DNA of 64,000 bases from Paenibacillus sp. JDR-2 (GCF_000023585.1 NC_012914.1:6331501-6395500), one strand, 5' to 3'. Numbered from the stretch's first letter, positions 27,603 through 36,324 are shown. Program-made: numbers and translations. The notes: generated by a model not told the origin, from the sequence alone.

Positions 27603-28880
27603 TTATGTCTGCTGATAATTAACGGCAGAAATCATGCATGTACCGCACAAGAATGCATAGTAAATTCCTTCGCTGTCGGCAGCCTGTTCCATATCTACTT
27701 GCCCGATAAACATCATTGTTTCCGAACAGCAAGGACATGATGGATACTCCGCATCCTGAATCCAGCTAGGATGGCCGCCTATTTGAGAGGCGGGTGCTTC
27801 TAGTGTCCACTCGGCCGCTTCATAAGGCCCCCTTTGTTCATTAGATAGTATCATTGTTTTCCAAGTAAACTCATCGTCCTGTACGGGTTCCGGTAAAAAA
27901 TCAAACACTTGATTATATTCACTCCAAGAAAAAGAACCATCAGCATTTACCTTCATAAATACCGTTCCGTAACAATTGCAATGCAAGCAAGCCGCAATTT
28001 TTAACCTGTCCCCTTCTAAGGTAAGGAATTCCAGCAAAGGATCTTGTAATTGGCAATCAAACAAAACCGTTAATTTAAATTTACACCATAAGCACTCTTG
28101 CTCATCAGACTGCAAGGAGACCACAGGCGCTCCAACTAAATCAGCCTCTATCTCCTGGGATACCTCAAGATAATAACTATCAGGATAGAACAAACCTCTT
28201 TTTCCACCATTCTGATCTAACTCCCAGCCTGCCGCATAAGAATAATTTTCAGGAGATACATAGAGTTCCGAAGCCCATCGAGGCGGCTTTTTCTTCCACT
28301 TCGCGAATAAACGAACAACCTCCTTATCCCCGATCCAAGCGAGTGCGGATAAGATATGGTTACGGTTCTCCGAATCACGCTTTACCCGACGAATTAATTT
28401 GTCACGAATAACCGATCCGGCATTTTTATACAAAATGCCAGGATAATATACCTCTCTAAGAAAAAGTTCCTCCATGCCCCGTTCTACTCGGGCATTTGCA
28501 AAACAAATCAGTGACGTAAGAATTTGTTCGGCTTGATTGAAATCTCCATCATCCATCAAAGTAATAGCGTATAGCTCCATTTGCTCCTGCTCATCTACGG
28601 AAAGTTGATGATAAAGCTTTTGCGAACTAATGGGATACGGAATTAAGTTCTCAAGCGGGTTGTATTCCTTCGGTGCATGCATAATCTTCAAAATTTCAAC
28701 CGGTTTAGTTATACCTGTATATAAATCCACATCTTTACGGTGTTGTTTAATATAAGCCTCTTCTTCTAGTCGAAAATTTTTCTGAACACACGGCATGCAA
28801 ATCCCGCCTGTTTTCAAAGCTGTAGCAGGCAGAATTCTTCCCGAGCATCCAGGGGTATTGCAAGGCAAGCGTTCACTCAA
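27603..28880 (-). CDS. Zinc-ribbon and DUF1963-like cytoplasmic protein
   Basis: 425 residues from a TTG at 28878-28880 (SERLPCNTPGCSGRI follows), 8 bases after GGAG. The N-terminus holds a CxxxxC...CxxC zinc-ribbon-like cluster. The middle has HEAT-like helices (HILSALAWIGDKEVVRLFAK). The C-terminal third resembles DUF1963/YwqG proteins: QIGGHPSWIQDAEYPSCPCC, TMMFIGQVDME, YAFLCGTC, with further paired cysteines. YwqG-like proteins are often found as immunity or sensor proteins near toxins, but no toxin is adjacent here. A run of AT-rich codons suggests different ancestry from its neighbours. Function unknown. Confidence 0.72.
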   Translation of the reverse strand: MSERLPCNTPGCSGRILPATALKTGGICMPCVQKNFRLEEEAYIKQHRKDVDLYTGITKPVEILKIMHAPKEYNPLENLIPYPISSQKLYHQLSVDEQEQMELYAITLMDDGDFNQAEQILTSLICFANARVERGMEELFLREVYYPGILYKNAGSVIRDKLIRRVKRDSENRNHILSALAWIGDKEVVRLFAKWKKKPPRWASELYVSPENYSYAAGWELDQNGGKRGLFYPDSYYLEVSQEIEADLVGAPVVSLQSDEQECLWCKFKLTVLFDCQLQDPLLEFLTLEGDRLKIAACLHCNCYGTVFMKVNADGSFSWSEYNQVFDFLPEPVQDDEFTWKTMILSNEQRGPYEAAEWTLEAPASQIGGHPSWIQDAEYPSCPCCSETMMFIGQVDMEQAADSEGIYYAFLCGTCMISAVNYQQT

Positions 28881-29020
28881 TTTATTCACTCCAAACAAGT
28901 TCAGTCTGCATACTAATTCGCTTTTTAAAATCAACTAACCTTCATTTCAGTTCCATTTAAGGTACCGTGTCCATAATGGGTCCTGTAAGACAACCTACAA
29001 GCCCTAAGGAGGCAATGGAA

Positions 29021-29815
29021 ATGAACAAATACTTAAAGACAATCGGGATTACAGCTACTTTGGCGGTCATGGTTCCGCTAAGCGCATTTGCAGCATCGGG
29101 TACAACTTCGACCACAAGTCCTTCAAATACCGCGCAGGTTCAAACGGATACCACGAAGCAAATGGACGGCAAACATGGCCGCGGCGGTTTCGGCGGCAAC
29201 TACGTCTCCGACTCCGTACTTACGCTTCTCAATCTTGACCGTGACACGTTTAATGAAAAGCTTGCTGCAGGCAGCACGCTTGCGGATATCGCCAAGGAGC
29301 AGGGCGTTTCAAATGATGATTTGAAAGCATCGCTGACCACCGCCTTTGAACAGCGCCAGTCGGACGAAAAGTCCCAGTTCACCGCAAACCTGGACAACCT
29401 GATCAACTCCGATCAACTTGCTCAAGGACGTGAAGGACGCAGAGGAGGACGCGGTTTTGGACAAAACCTGGATACCGTTGCTACGGCTTTAAATATGACG
29501 GAGGATGAACTGAAAACAGAGCTGCAGGCAGGTAAAACAATCGCCGATATCGCTGAAGCGAAAGGAGTTAGCACGGATTCCGTAGTTAACGCGCTTGAAA
29601 CTGCGATTAACGCTCAAATCGATCAAGCCGTCACTGACGGCAAGCTGACAGCCGATGAAGCCGCAACGAAGAAAGAAGATACTGCCGCACAGGCTCAAAG
29701 CATCGTAAACGGCGAGTTCCAGCCTAAAGGCGATGGCGGCCACCGTGGCGGTGCAGCTAAACCGAAGGATCAAGCAAGTACGGACAGTTCGACAACTTCT
29801 GAGACCAACGCTTAA
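29021..29815 (+). CDS. Secreted repeat protein of unknown function
   Basis: 264 residues from the ATG at 29021, 8 bases after AAGGAGG; the upstream in-frame starts are poor. A signal peptide (MNKYLKTIGITATLAVMVPL...) is cleaved near AFAASG. Two copies of a helical module follow: VLTLLNLDRDTFNEKLAAGS with TLADIAKEQGVSNDDLKASL (about residues 67-115), and VATALNMTEDELKTELQAGK with TIADIAEAKGVSTDSVVNAL (about 150-200). Each is followed by a Gly/Arg-rich linker (GREGRRGGRGFGQ). This tandem module recurs in small exported actinobacterial and Paenibacillus proteins without known function. The tail is Ser/Thr rich. Confidence 0.82.
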   Translation: MNKYLKTIGITATLAVMVPLSAFAASGTTSTTSPSNTAQVQTDTTKQMDGKHGRGGFGGNYVSDSVLTLLNLDRDTFNEKLAAGSTLADIAKEQGVSNDDLKASLTTAFEQRQSDEKSQFTANLDNLINSDQLAQGREGRRGGRGFGQNLDTVATALNMTEDELKTELQAGKTIADIAEAKGVSTDSVVNALETAINAQIDQAVTDGKLTADEAATKKEDTAAQAQSIVNGEFQPKGDGGHRGGAAKPKDQASTDSSTTSETNA

Positions 29816-29818
29816 TGA

Positions 29819-29858
29819 ACAAAAAGCCCCGCTATCATCTCGGTGATAACGGGGCTTA
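29819..29858. terminator. Bidirectional terminator between convergent genes
   Basis: AAGCCCCG-CTATCA and TGATAA-CGGGGCTT pair around a short loop; A-run and T-run at the ends. It serves the repeat protein gene and the converging YdeI-like gene. Confidence 0.9.
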
Positions 29859-29868
29859 AATCTGTTTT

Positions 29869-30318
29869 CTATTGGATTCGTCCTTCGCTTAGCAAGCTAA
29901 TGGCTTTATCCATACGCCGCTGCCGCGTCTCGGCGGTCTTTGCGTCCTCAATGTTAAGTATGAAGCGCCGCTTGTTGCTGTACGACAATCCCTCAAAAAA
30001 TTGCCTTGCCTCTTGCTTCTGATCAAGCGCCCCGGAGAAATCCTCCGGAATAACAAGCTCTCTAGGTTCATTATCCAACTCAATATTCACATCAACCTCG
30101 TCGCCTGCCGCAACTCCAGCTGCTGCTCTTACTTCCGCGCTTACCGGAATCATGTATTTTCCGCCCATGGATCCCACGGTTGTCCGGTAGGTAAAATCAC
30201 CTAGCGTTACGCAAACAGCCGGACGCTTACCTGATCCAAGATTCTCTATAACCTCCACAGGAACTTCGATGCCCGTGGCTGTCTTTTTGCTGAGTTCGAT
30301 CGTAGCGCGAAACTTCAT
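29869..30318 (-). CDS. DUF1905/YdeI-like protein
   Basis: 149 residues from the ATG at 30318 (MKFRATIELSKKTATGIEVP), with AGGAGGA about 8 bases upstream. Residues 1-90 match the DUF1905 beta-barrel (RPAVCVTLGDFTYRTTVGSM, GKYMIPVSAEVRAAAGVAAG). Residues 100-149 match the YdeI/OmpD-associated helical tail (FFEGLSYSNKRRFILNIEDA, KTAETRQRRMDKAI). B. subtilis YdeI-type proteins have been called bacteriocin-protection proteins, but molecular function is unclear. It starts 4 bases after the stop of the upstream small gene, so the two form an operon. Confidence 0.88.
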   Translation of the reverse strand: MKFRATIELSKKTATGIEVPVEVIENLGSGKRPAVCVTLGDFTYRTTVGSMGGKYMIPVSAEVRAAAGVAAGDEVDVNIELDNEPRELVIPEDFSGALDQKQEARQFFEGLSYSNKRRFILNIEDAKTAETRQRRMDKAISLLSEGRIQ

Positions 30319-30322
30319 GCTT

Positions 30323-30709
30323 CTATTCCTCCTCGCCCTTTTTAACGACTTCCAAATCCTTGGCCACAATCCAGCCATTCATCCCGTAAGAGGAATAAAG
30401 ATTAAAATATTTATATCCGCCCTCAGTCAGTTTTTGTTCTAGCTCATCTAACGATTCATAAACAGTAGGCCAGCTGTGATCTTTCCCATTTCGCAGTATT
30501 TCACTGTTCCCTGCTATAAAACTGGAAATGTTCGATACGGTCATAGCTAGAATAATGCTGCCCTTAAGCTGATGCTCAAAATGATGACAACTCACTTCTT
30601 TTAATACAATATCGACTTCCTTTAAGGACGACTCGTCTCTTGTATGAATCACTATTTGTTCATTCTGCAGATCCACCGTATACGATAAAATGACATTGTC
30701 ATGAATCAA
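30323..30709 (-). CDS. Small soluble protein of unknown function
   Basis: 128 residues from a TTG at 30707-30709, 8 bases after GGAGG. The sequence (MIHDNVILSYTVDLQNEQIV, YESLDELEQKLTEGGYKYFN, MNGWIVAKDLEVV) is alpha/beta in character with no signal, helix or motif I know. Its stop lies 4 bases before the YdeI-like start, so the two are co-transcribed and probably co-translated. Codons are more AT-rich than in most neighbours. Confidence 0.72.
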   Translation of the reverse strand: MIHDNVILSYTVDLQNEQIVIHTRDESSLKEVDIVLKEVSCHHFEHQLKGSIILAMTVSNISSFIAGNSEILRNGKDHSWPTVYESLDELEQKLTEGGYKYFNLYSSYGMNGWIVAKDLEVVKKGEEE

Positions 30710-30853
30710 TAGATTCTCCTCCTTAAAACGGAAATTTACTTATCTATTTCTTCCATTCCTATAACGTTTAATCCTCCTGTTGGTTGCATTACTTTTCGGG
30801 AGAAAAAACAAAAAAGCCACCTCAATCCCGGCAGCCGAGCTTCTTGCTGTATT

Positions 30854-31087
30854 CTATTCCTCTTTATCTTCCTCGTTGTCTTCACTCATTCTGTATTCCA
30901 AAACATCTCCCGGCTGGCAATCCAGCGCCTTGCAAATGGCATTTAAAGTTGAAATCCGAATGGCTTTAGCTTTGCCGTTCTTCAGAATCGACAGGTTCGC
31001 CATCGTTATTCCAACCCGCTCCGAGAGCTCTGTCACGCTCATCTTCCTCTTGGCCAGCATTACGTCAACGTTAATTATGATCGCCAT
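30854..31087 (-). CDS. YozG-type Cro/CI helix-turn-helix regulator
   Basis: 77 residues: a single HTH domain MAIIINVDVMLAKRKMSVTE, LSERVGITMANLSILKNGKA, with a short acidic tail (MSEDNEEDKEE). This is the compact YozG/YdaS-like subgroup (PF13443-type) that characteristically sits next to a DUF2975 membrane protein, as yozG-yoaS does in B. subtilis. Here the DUF2975 gene ends 11 bases before this start, so the two share a transcript. I infer autoregulation; the signal may come through the membrane partner. Confidence 0.9.
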   Translation of the reverse strand: MAIIINVDVMLAKRKMSVTELSERVGITMANLSILKNGKAKAIRISTLNAICKALDCQPGDVLEYRMSEDNEEDKEE

Positions 31088-31098
31088 GTTATTTCACC

Positions 31099-31581
31099 TC
31101 AGATCGTTAAATCATTTTCTGATTTTATATCGATGGCATTTTTGAGAAGCTTCTGAAGAACAGCCGCAAAGACTGCAATTACGAGAGACGCGAAGATAAC
31201 GACCAAACCGATAACGATCAGACCGGGAGCGTCATCCTTTTCCGCAATGAGATAAACGAAAGGTTCCGCTGCCGCATACAAAATGCTAATCGCAATCGCG
31301 CAGTACTTAATATTTTTCAACGCCTTCACGGATAATTCGGAGAATGCCTGGTTCTTGTCGATATAGCCAAGCAGCTTAAATGCCTGATACAAAGCCATAT
31401 AAAAAGGTATCGCCGAAAGATACATCGCAATGATAATCGGATATACCCAATTGTCCGGCCAAGCTTCCCTAGCCTCTTTCATTATTGCAGGCAACCCTAA
31501 AATACACAATGCAAGAACCGGAAGCCCCATCAGAAACACGGTCACCTTCAAAAAGAGCGTTGTTCCCCGTTCCACAAACAT
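31099..31581 (-). CDS. DUF2975 membrane protein
   Basis: 160 residues from the ATG at 31581 (MFVERGTTLFLKVTVFLMGL), with GTGAGG just upstream; a longer frame to 31620 lacks support. Four membrane helices are visible: about 10-30, 45-68, 95-118 and 125-150. The connecting stretch YQAFKLLGYIDKNQAFSELS and VKALKNIKYCAI is the DUF2975 signature. Function unknown. Co-transcribed with the YozG-type regulator; the constant pairing in Firmicutes suggests a membrane sensor plus DNA-binding partner. Confidence 0.88.
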   Translation of the reverse strand: MFVERGTTLFLKVTVFLMGLPVLALCILGLPAIMKEAREAWPDNWVYPIIIAMYLSAIPFYMALYQAFKLLGYIDKNQAFSELSVKALKNIKYCAIAISILYAAAEPFVYLIAEKDDAPGLIVIGLVVIFASLVIAVFAAVLQKLLKNAIDIKSENDLTI

Positions 31582-31691
31582 GCACCTCACTTCATTATTG
31601 TCGTTTTGAATGTACCACATGATTTATCGTTTTACAATATATTTTACTCGTTTTGAATGAAATCATGATGATTGCTAAGCGATATTTCCGC

Positions 31692-31723
31692 ACAAAAAAG
31701 CAGCCATCGGATTGATGGCCGCG
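31692..31723 (-). terminator. Terminator after the small membrane protein gene
   Basis: On the minus strand GCGGCCATCAATCCGATGGCTGC forms a hairpin (GCGGCCAT / ATGGCTGC) followed by a T-run. It lies 2 bases after the stop of the 72-residue protein. Confidence 0.85.
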
Positions 31724-31724
31724 T

Positions 31725-31943
31725 TTACCTTTTATAACTAATGATTCGATAACAAAAGTAAAAGACACCGATTGCACCCAACACCATATTAATACTGAAT
31801 AACACCCAAATGATAGTTACGAGCGTATCACTTGGACCATTGCCGACAGGACCGATTTTGGGCTCAAAAAAATGATGCAGCTTCCAAAGACCATATATGA
31901 TGAACCAAATCGACACTAACAAACCAATTATGTGCCGTCTCAC
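31725..31943 (-). CDS. Small two-helix membrane protein, unknown function
   Basis: 72 residues from a GTG at 31941-31943, 9 bases after AAGGA. Two membrane helices (about 5-24 and 41-66) are joined by a short Gly/Pro loop (FEPKIGPVGNGPSDT). No known motif. It has its own terminator, which supports it being a real gene. Confidence 0.65.
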   Translation of the reverse strand: MRRHIIGLLVSIWFIIYGLWKLHHFFEPKIGPVGNGPSDTLVTIIWVLFSINMVLGAIGVFYFCYRIISYKR

Positions 31944-32102
31944 TAAAACACATCCTTATCGACGACAATCATACCCCTTACCCAAAAAAACAAATCCAAA
32001 ATGTTGGAGCCGGCTGAGGACTCTTTATTGTAAAATTCGGAGTATCCGCAGCTTGCGCAGTACACTACGAGAAACTGGAAGGGTTTCACCGTTAGACTAT
32101 AA

Positions 32103-32278
32103 CGAAACTACATATCGCTATTTGCTCCAAAATAGCGGTTTTCAATTTCTAAGGAAACGTCATATCACTATTTCTCTTATTTCCCCATCTTTTCGCCTCG
32201 AAACAACCAAATAACGATACGACGTTTCGTTAGATTCTTAAATAGGTTATTTTGAGCTAAATAAGAATACCTAGTTTC
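32103..32278. repeat. Four-copy repeat: two direct, two inverted (GAAACGTCRTATCRYTATTT)
   Basis: Direct copies lie at 32103-32122 (GAAACTACATATCGCTATTT) and 32154-32173 (GAAACGTCATATCACTATTT). Inverted copies lie at about 32210-32228 (AATAACGATACGACGTTTC) and 32259-32278 (AAATAAGAATACCTAGTTTC). The first copy is followed by its own small hairpin (CGCTATTT...AAATAGCG). The arrangement is a nested inverted array, AT-rich and without coding sense. Confidence 0.65.
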
Positions 32279-32296
32279 ATTAGAATAACGAGCATA

Positions 32297-32335
32297 CAAA
32301 AAAAGCACTGCCCTCGTCATAGAGGACAGCGCCTA
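32297..32335 (-). terminator. Terminator after the aldehyde dehydrogenase gene
   Basis: GCGCTGTCCTC and GAGGGCAGTGC pair across a 6-base loop on the minus strand, followed by seven T. It lies 8 bases after the stop. Confidence 0.92.
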
Positions 32336-32342
32336 TCAACAT

Positions 32343-33767
32343 CTAACTGCGATTAAAGACGACCAGCTTCAGCTCGGTCATATCCTCAATGGCATACTTA
32401 ATGCCTTCGCGGCCAAGGCCGCTTTGCTTAATGCCGCCATACGGCATTTGATCAACACGGAACGTTGGAATATCGTTAATCATCACTCCGCCAACCTGCA
32501 GCTGCTCGGACAGATCAAGCGCCGTTTTCAAATCATTCGTATAGAGGCCGGCCTGCAGCCCGAATTCGGAATCATTCACCTTCTCGACCGCTTCCTCCAG
32601 GGTATCCACTTTGTTCACAATAACAACCGGGGCGAACACTTCCTTGCAGGATACTTGCGCATGGGGAGGGACATTCAGCAATACGGTTGGCATCACGATG
32701 CCGCCTTCCGCCGTACCGCCGCAGGCGATGGCTGCGCCAAGCTCACGAGCCTCCTCCATCCATTCCAGCGCCCGCGTGACATCCCGCTCCGAGATCAGTG
32801 CCGATACGTCTGTTGCCGGATCAAGCGGATCGCCGACTTGAAGCTTTTGAACCTCTGCCGTAAAACGTTCCACAAATTCTTCGAATACTTCTGCCAGCAC
32901 ATAAACTCGCTGCAGCGAAATACATACCTGTCCCTGGTAGGAGAATGCGCCCACTGCGGCGCGGGCAGCGACGGCTTCGATATTAACGCCCTTATCGATA
33001 ATTACCGCAGAGTTCGAACCTAGCTCAAGCGTTACCCGCTTGATGCCCGCCATAGCGCGAATGCTTGCACCAACCGCCGCACTACCCGTAAAGGTAACCA
33101 TGTTCACCTTTGGATCCTTCACGATAGCCTCTCCCAGCAGACGGCCATCGCCGCTAATCACGTTGAGCGCCCCCTCCGGCAGACCCGCTTCTTGAAGCAG
33201 CTCCGCGATAAAATACGCGGACAGCGGCGTTTGCGGCGCGGGCTTCAGCACGATAGTATTCCCCGACGCAATCGCCGGCCCAAGCTTGTGGGCAACCAGA
33301 TTGAGAGGAAAGTTGAATGGCGTTATGGCGCCAACGACACCAATGGGCTCGCGAACGGTATATCCAAAGCGGCCTTCGCCGCCCGGCACCGCATCCATAG
33401 GAATCGTCTCTCCATGTATACGTTTCGCTTCTTCGGCGGCTATTTGATAAGTCTGAATCGTACGGTCTACTTCGGCATAAGCAGCCTTGAGCGGCTTAGC
33501 CGCCTCCAGCGCGACAAGCCGTGCAGCCTCTTCCCGGCGCTCGGCCAGCAGCTGCACGAGCTTCTCCAGAATAGCGGCACGCTTGTGGGCCGGCATTTTA
33601 CGCATAGTTGCCTTGGCCTCTACCGCAGCTTCAATAGCCAGATTCGCTTCCGCCAAACCGGCATCCGCAATCTCGGCGATCGGTTCCTTTGAATACGGCG
33701 CATAAAGCGTCGTATAGCTTGCTGTCTCGGCCTCTTGTCCGCCGATCAGCAGATTTTGTCTCTTCAT
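32343..33767 (-). CDS. NAD(P)-dependent aldehyde dehydrogenase
   Basis: 474 residues from the ATG at 33767 (MKRQNLLIGGQEAETAS), 8 bases after AAGGGG. Catalytic residues of the ALDH superfamily are present: the general base Glu in VTLELGSNS and the nucleophile Cys in GQVCISLQRV. The NAD-site Lys is in IVLKPAPQTPLS and the Gly-rich turn in FTGSAAVGASI. Overall it is closest to the succinate-semialdehyde/lactaldehyde/phosphonoacetaldehyde group; the substrate cannot be fixed. The AraC-type gene ends 25 bases upstream on the same strand, so the two are probably co-transcribed, with the regulator controlling aldehyde oxidation. Confidence 0.93.
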   Translation of the reverse strand: MKRQNLLIGGQEAETASYTTLYAPYSKEPIAEIADAGLAEANLAIEAAVEAKATMRKMPAHKRAAILEKLVQLLAERREEAARLVALEAAKPLKAAYAEVDRTIQTYQIAAEEAKRIHGETIPMDAVPGGEGRFGYTVREPIGVVGAITPFNFPLNLVAHKLGPAIASGNTIVLKPAPQTPLSAYFIAELLQEAGLPEGALNVISGDGRLLGEAIVKDPKVNMVTFTGSAAVGASIRAMAGIKRVTLELGSNSAVIIDKGVNIEAVAARAAVGAFSYQGQVCISLQRVYVLAEVFEEFVERFTAEVQKLQVGDPLDPATDVSALISERDVTRALEWMEEARELGAAIACGGTAEGGIVMPTVLLNVPPHAQVSCKEVFAPVVIVNKVDTLEEAVEKVNDSEFGLQAGLYTNDLKTALDLSEQLQVGGVMINDIPTFRVDQMPYGGIKQSGLGREGIKYAIEDMTELKLVVFNRS

Positions 33768-33792
33768 TGCCAGCACCCCTTTGCTCTAAACC

Positions 33793-34602
33793 TTACAGGT
33801 TAACATTCGATAAATATTGCTCGGGTGAACGGCCTATCACGGCCTTGAAGTCTTTGCTGAAATGCGCCTGATCGTGATAACCCAGTTCAACCGATAACCC
33901 GGCCAAATCCTGAGCTTGTCCAAGGTCCATCGCTTCCGCGGCATTTTGCAGCCGGAACAACCGGATAACCGACTTCGGATTCACTCCAACGTATTTGGCG
34001 AATAAGCGCTGAAGCCGCCGGATGTTTATATCAAAATACTCGCAGACCTGCTCTACCTTGGTTATACCCTGGTTGCGTGCCGCATAATCGATAATCTGAT
34101 TGACTAACGTAATTTGGTCGTCATAAGGCGGAAGCTTCTCTGCCAGCAGCTGCTCTACTACTTGAATCATCCGCTGGTCATTATCCTGATGGGCAAGCAC
34201 AAGCTCTTCAAGCTCTGAACCTTGTATCCCAAGCACGGTCTCCACCTCTATAGGTCTTCCCGTCAACTCGGACAGCTCTCTATTCACAAATGGATATAGT
34301 CCGCCCGGCCGGAACTTAACGCCAAAAACAATTCCTCTACCGTTAAGCAAATAAGAGAATTTTTCCTTGCCAGGCCCGTAGAAAAAGGTTTTTCCCTGCT
34401 CCACCACCAGATTGGCACAAGGATTGGGAACAACATGCTGCCAATAAGAGTCTTCCTGTTCCAGATTCCACTGAACAATCCAGTAATGCTTAATAAAAGG
34501 CGACAATACCTCCGAAGCCGGATACCGCTCCAGCCGGAATTGGTCCCCTGCTCCGTTTAGTCCGAGAACGCCCATGCTGGGTCGGGTTTGCGGTTGGCTC
34601 AT
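33793..34602 (-). CDS. AraC-family transcriptional regulator (DUF6597-type N-terminus)
   Basis: 269 residues. The N-terminal part (RYPASEVLSPFIKHYWIVQW; VVPNPCANLVVEQGKTFFYG) is the DUF6597/AraC-binding-like domain. The C-terminal part is the double helix-turn-helix: VEQVCEYFDINIRRLQRLFA, KYVGVNPKSVIRLFRLQNAA, ELGYHDQAHFSKDFKAVIGR. The ATG at 34602 has AGGAG 9 bases upstream. It is the promoter-proximal gene of the pair with the aldehyde dehydrogenase. It faces a divergent SRPBCC gene 126 bases away, so both may share a regulatory region. Confidence 0.92.
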   Translation of the reverse strand: MSQPQTRPSMGVLGLNGAGDQFRLERYPASEVLSPFIKHYWIVQWNLEQEDSYWQHVVPNPCANLVVEQGKTFFYGPGKEKFSYLLNGRGIVFGVKFRPGGLYPFVNRELSELTGRPIEVETVLGIQGSELEELVLAHQDNDQRMIQVVEQLLAEKLPPYDDQITLVNQIIDYAARNQGITKVEQVCEYFDINIRRLQRLFAKYVGVNPKSVIRLFRLQNAAEAMDLGQAQDLAGLSVELGYHDQAHFSKDFKAVIGRSPEQYLSNVNL

Positions 34603-34728
34603 CCCTTCACTCCTGTTCCTGTCGCGTTTTTACAATACTTAGAAAAAGGCTCCAACTATAATGAGTTTACCACAAGCTTTAGCTAATCTATTTAAGTGGT
34701 AATTCTTTTCTAGGAGGATAAATTAAAG

Positions 34729-35178
34729 ATGGAACTCAATTATGTATTCTATATTGGTGCCTCGCCCGAGCAGGTGTGGCAGACGCTTGTCAGCCCGGAA
34801 GGAACGCGGAGCACCTTTTTCGGAACCGTCCTGAACTCTACCCTGGAGCCTGACGCATCCTTCGAGTACGTCGGCCCCGGAGCGGAAGGAGAGAATACGG
34901 TCCATGTATACGGCACTATACTGAAGGCTGACCCTGGCAAAATGCTCAGCTATCTGGAGCACCCGGGTCCCTCTTACAGGGACAACCATGCCGAGCTTGA
35001 ATCCCGCGTGACCTTCACTCTGGAGACAGTAGGCTCATGCACAAAGCTGACGCTGGTTAATGATCAATGGACGCTGGATCACCCATCCTTCGCGAATTCC
35101 AAAGAGCACTGGTGGATGATGCTCAGCAACATTAAGACATATACGGAAACGGGTAAAACGCTCGACTTCGGCTGGTAA
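34729..35178 (+). CDS. SRPBCC (AHSA1-like) domain protein
   Basis: 149 residues from the ATG at 34729, with AGGAGG 9 bases upstream. The fold is recognised from YVFYIGASPEQVWQTLVSPE, then TRSTFFGTVLNSTLEPDAS, and the C-terminal KEHWWMMLSNIKTYTETGKT helix. Unlike the other SRPBCC protein in the window (23152-23667) it has no ArsR partner but stands divergent to the AraC/aldehyde dehydrogenase pair. Ligand unknown. A strong terminator follows at once. Confidence 0.9.
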   Translation: MELNYVFYIGASPEQVWQTLVSPEGTRSTFFGTVLNSTLEPDASFEYVGPGAEGENTVHVYGTILKADPGKMLSYLEHPGPSYRDNHAELESRVTFTLETVGSCTKLTLVNDQWTLDHPSFANSKEHWWMMLSNIKTYTETGKTLDFGW

Positions 35179-35182
35179 AATA

Positions 35183-35221
35183 AAAAGGCAGACGGTCATT
35201 CCGACCGTCTGCCTTTTCCCT
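35183..35221. terminator. Bidirectional terminator between convergent genes
   Basis: AAAAAGGCAGACGGTC and GACCGTCTGCCTTTT form a near-perfect stem with a short loop; it touches the stop codons of the SRPBCC gene and the converging lipoprotein gene. Confidence 0.95.
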
Positions 35222-36166
35222 TTAAGGAGACCAATATCTGCCCCCCTTAAGCTCCGTATCCTGAAGGGCACCGTCCGCTTCCTGCAAGACAAACAAGTTC
35301 TCGCCTTCGGCACCCGCCCACGCGATCCCCAGCAGCACCCCTTCATCCGAGTGGGCCAGGAACAGCACCTCGAACCTTCCAGGATCGTCGCCGCCGTCTA
35401 CCCGCCAAGTACCGGATTCGTTATAGGTTGCGGGGAAATCCTTGAACAGCACTTTATCGTTATTGATGTAAGCAATGCTAGCCAGCATGTCGTCTCCATC
35501 ACGCTCGAATACAAACAAGGCTATCTTCTCTTGATCCGATTCGGAGAGTATGCTGCTCGACGTTGCTTTTCTGGCCTTTAATCCTTCCACGCGGGCTATC
35601 GTATCGGCATCCGCCTGTTCGTATTGCCCGTCTTCGGCGCTGGTTATATCGACCAGGGAGCCTTGACTAACGACGCCTTCCCTTGCTAGCAGATAGGATT
35701 TATTCGGCAGGAGAATCCCGTCGCCTTTTATCTTGTAAATGTACCCCGCCATATTATTGAAATTATTGATCGACTGTCTGTTGTTATCCTGATCATTGGC
35801 CTCTTGGCGTCGGACATACTCGATCTCAATCCGGTCTCCGCCATTTCCGATAGCCGTGACGAACTGCTCGGGATCCTCGACTTCGTCTCCGGTTTCGCTT
35901 GGAATGGTGATCAACTGCTGCCCGGTTTCGTCCGCGAATGCAAATTCGTTCTCCAGACGACTCAGCTCCAGTTGTCCGTTAACCGCCCCATCATCCGATT
36001 CCGCAGGCTGTTCTTCTGGCGTTTCTATGCTGGGCACCGGCGTTTCAGCAAGTTCACTTACCACTGGTGTTGGTGTTGGCGTGGGTTCTTTTGATTCCGA
36101 ATTCGTGCATCCGGCCAGCAGCAGCAAGCCAATAGCCCCACCAATCCACATGCCCTTCTTTCTCAT
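35222..36166 (-). CDS. Lipoprotein of unknown function
   Basis: 314 residues from the second of two adjacent ATGs (start 36166), 6 bases after AGGAGG; the ATG at 36184 would overlap that site. The lipobox LLLLAGC gives a lipidated Cys near residue 19. A Thr/Pro/Glu-rich linker (EPTPTPTPVVSELAETP) separates it from the globular domain (about 65-314), which contains ELSRLENEFAFADETG and a repeated acidic pattern. I do not recognise the domain. It is exposed on the outer face of the membrane. Monocistronic. Confidence 0.78.
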   Translation of the reverse strand: MRKKGMWIGGAIGLLLLAGCTNSESKEPTPTPTPVVSELAETPVPSIETPEEQPAESDDGAVNGQLELSRLENEFAFADETGQQLITIPSETGDEVEDPEQFVTAIGNGGDRIEIEYVRRQEANDQDNNRQSINNFNNMAGYIYKIKGDGILLPNKSYLLAREGVVSQGSLVDITSAEDGQYEQADADTIARVEGLKARKATSSSILSESDQEKIALFVFERDGDDMLASIAYINNDKVLFKDFPATYNESGTWRVDGGDDPGRFEVLFLAHSDEGVLLGIAWAGAEGENLFVLQEADGALQDTELKGGRYWSP

Positions 36167-36324
36167 CATTTCCCTCCTGTTCATAATGACCCCGTTCTTA
36201 TGACTACCTTACCACACCTTGGAAAATATAGAAAACGGCTGCCCCTTATTGGTTTATCAGGCGTATTCTCCCTGGTCTTTAAGATGGTTAACTAAAAAAT
36301 TAGGAGCCTTAATAATTAATCACG

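Larger units (their letters stand above)
31944..32342. other. Intergenic region with short repeats, no gene seen
   Basis: The reading frames here are short and overlap repeats, so I call no gene. The right part holds the four-copy repeat at 32103-32278 and the terminator of the aldehyde dehydrogenase gene at 32297-32335. The part near 31944 is the promoter side of the small membrane protein gene. Confidence 0.6.
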
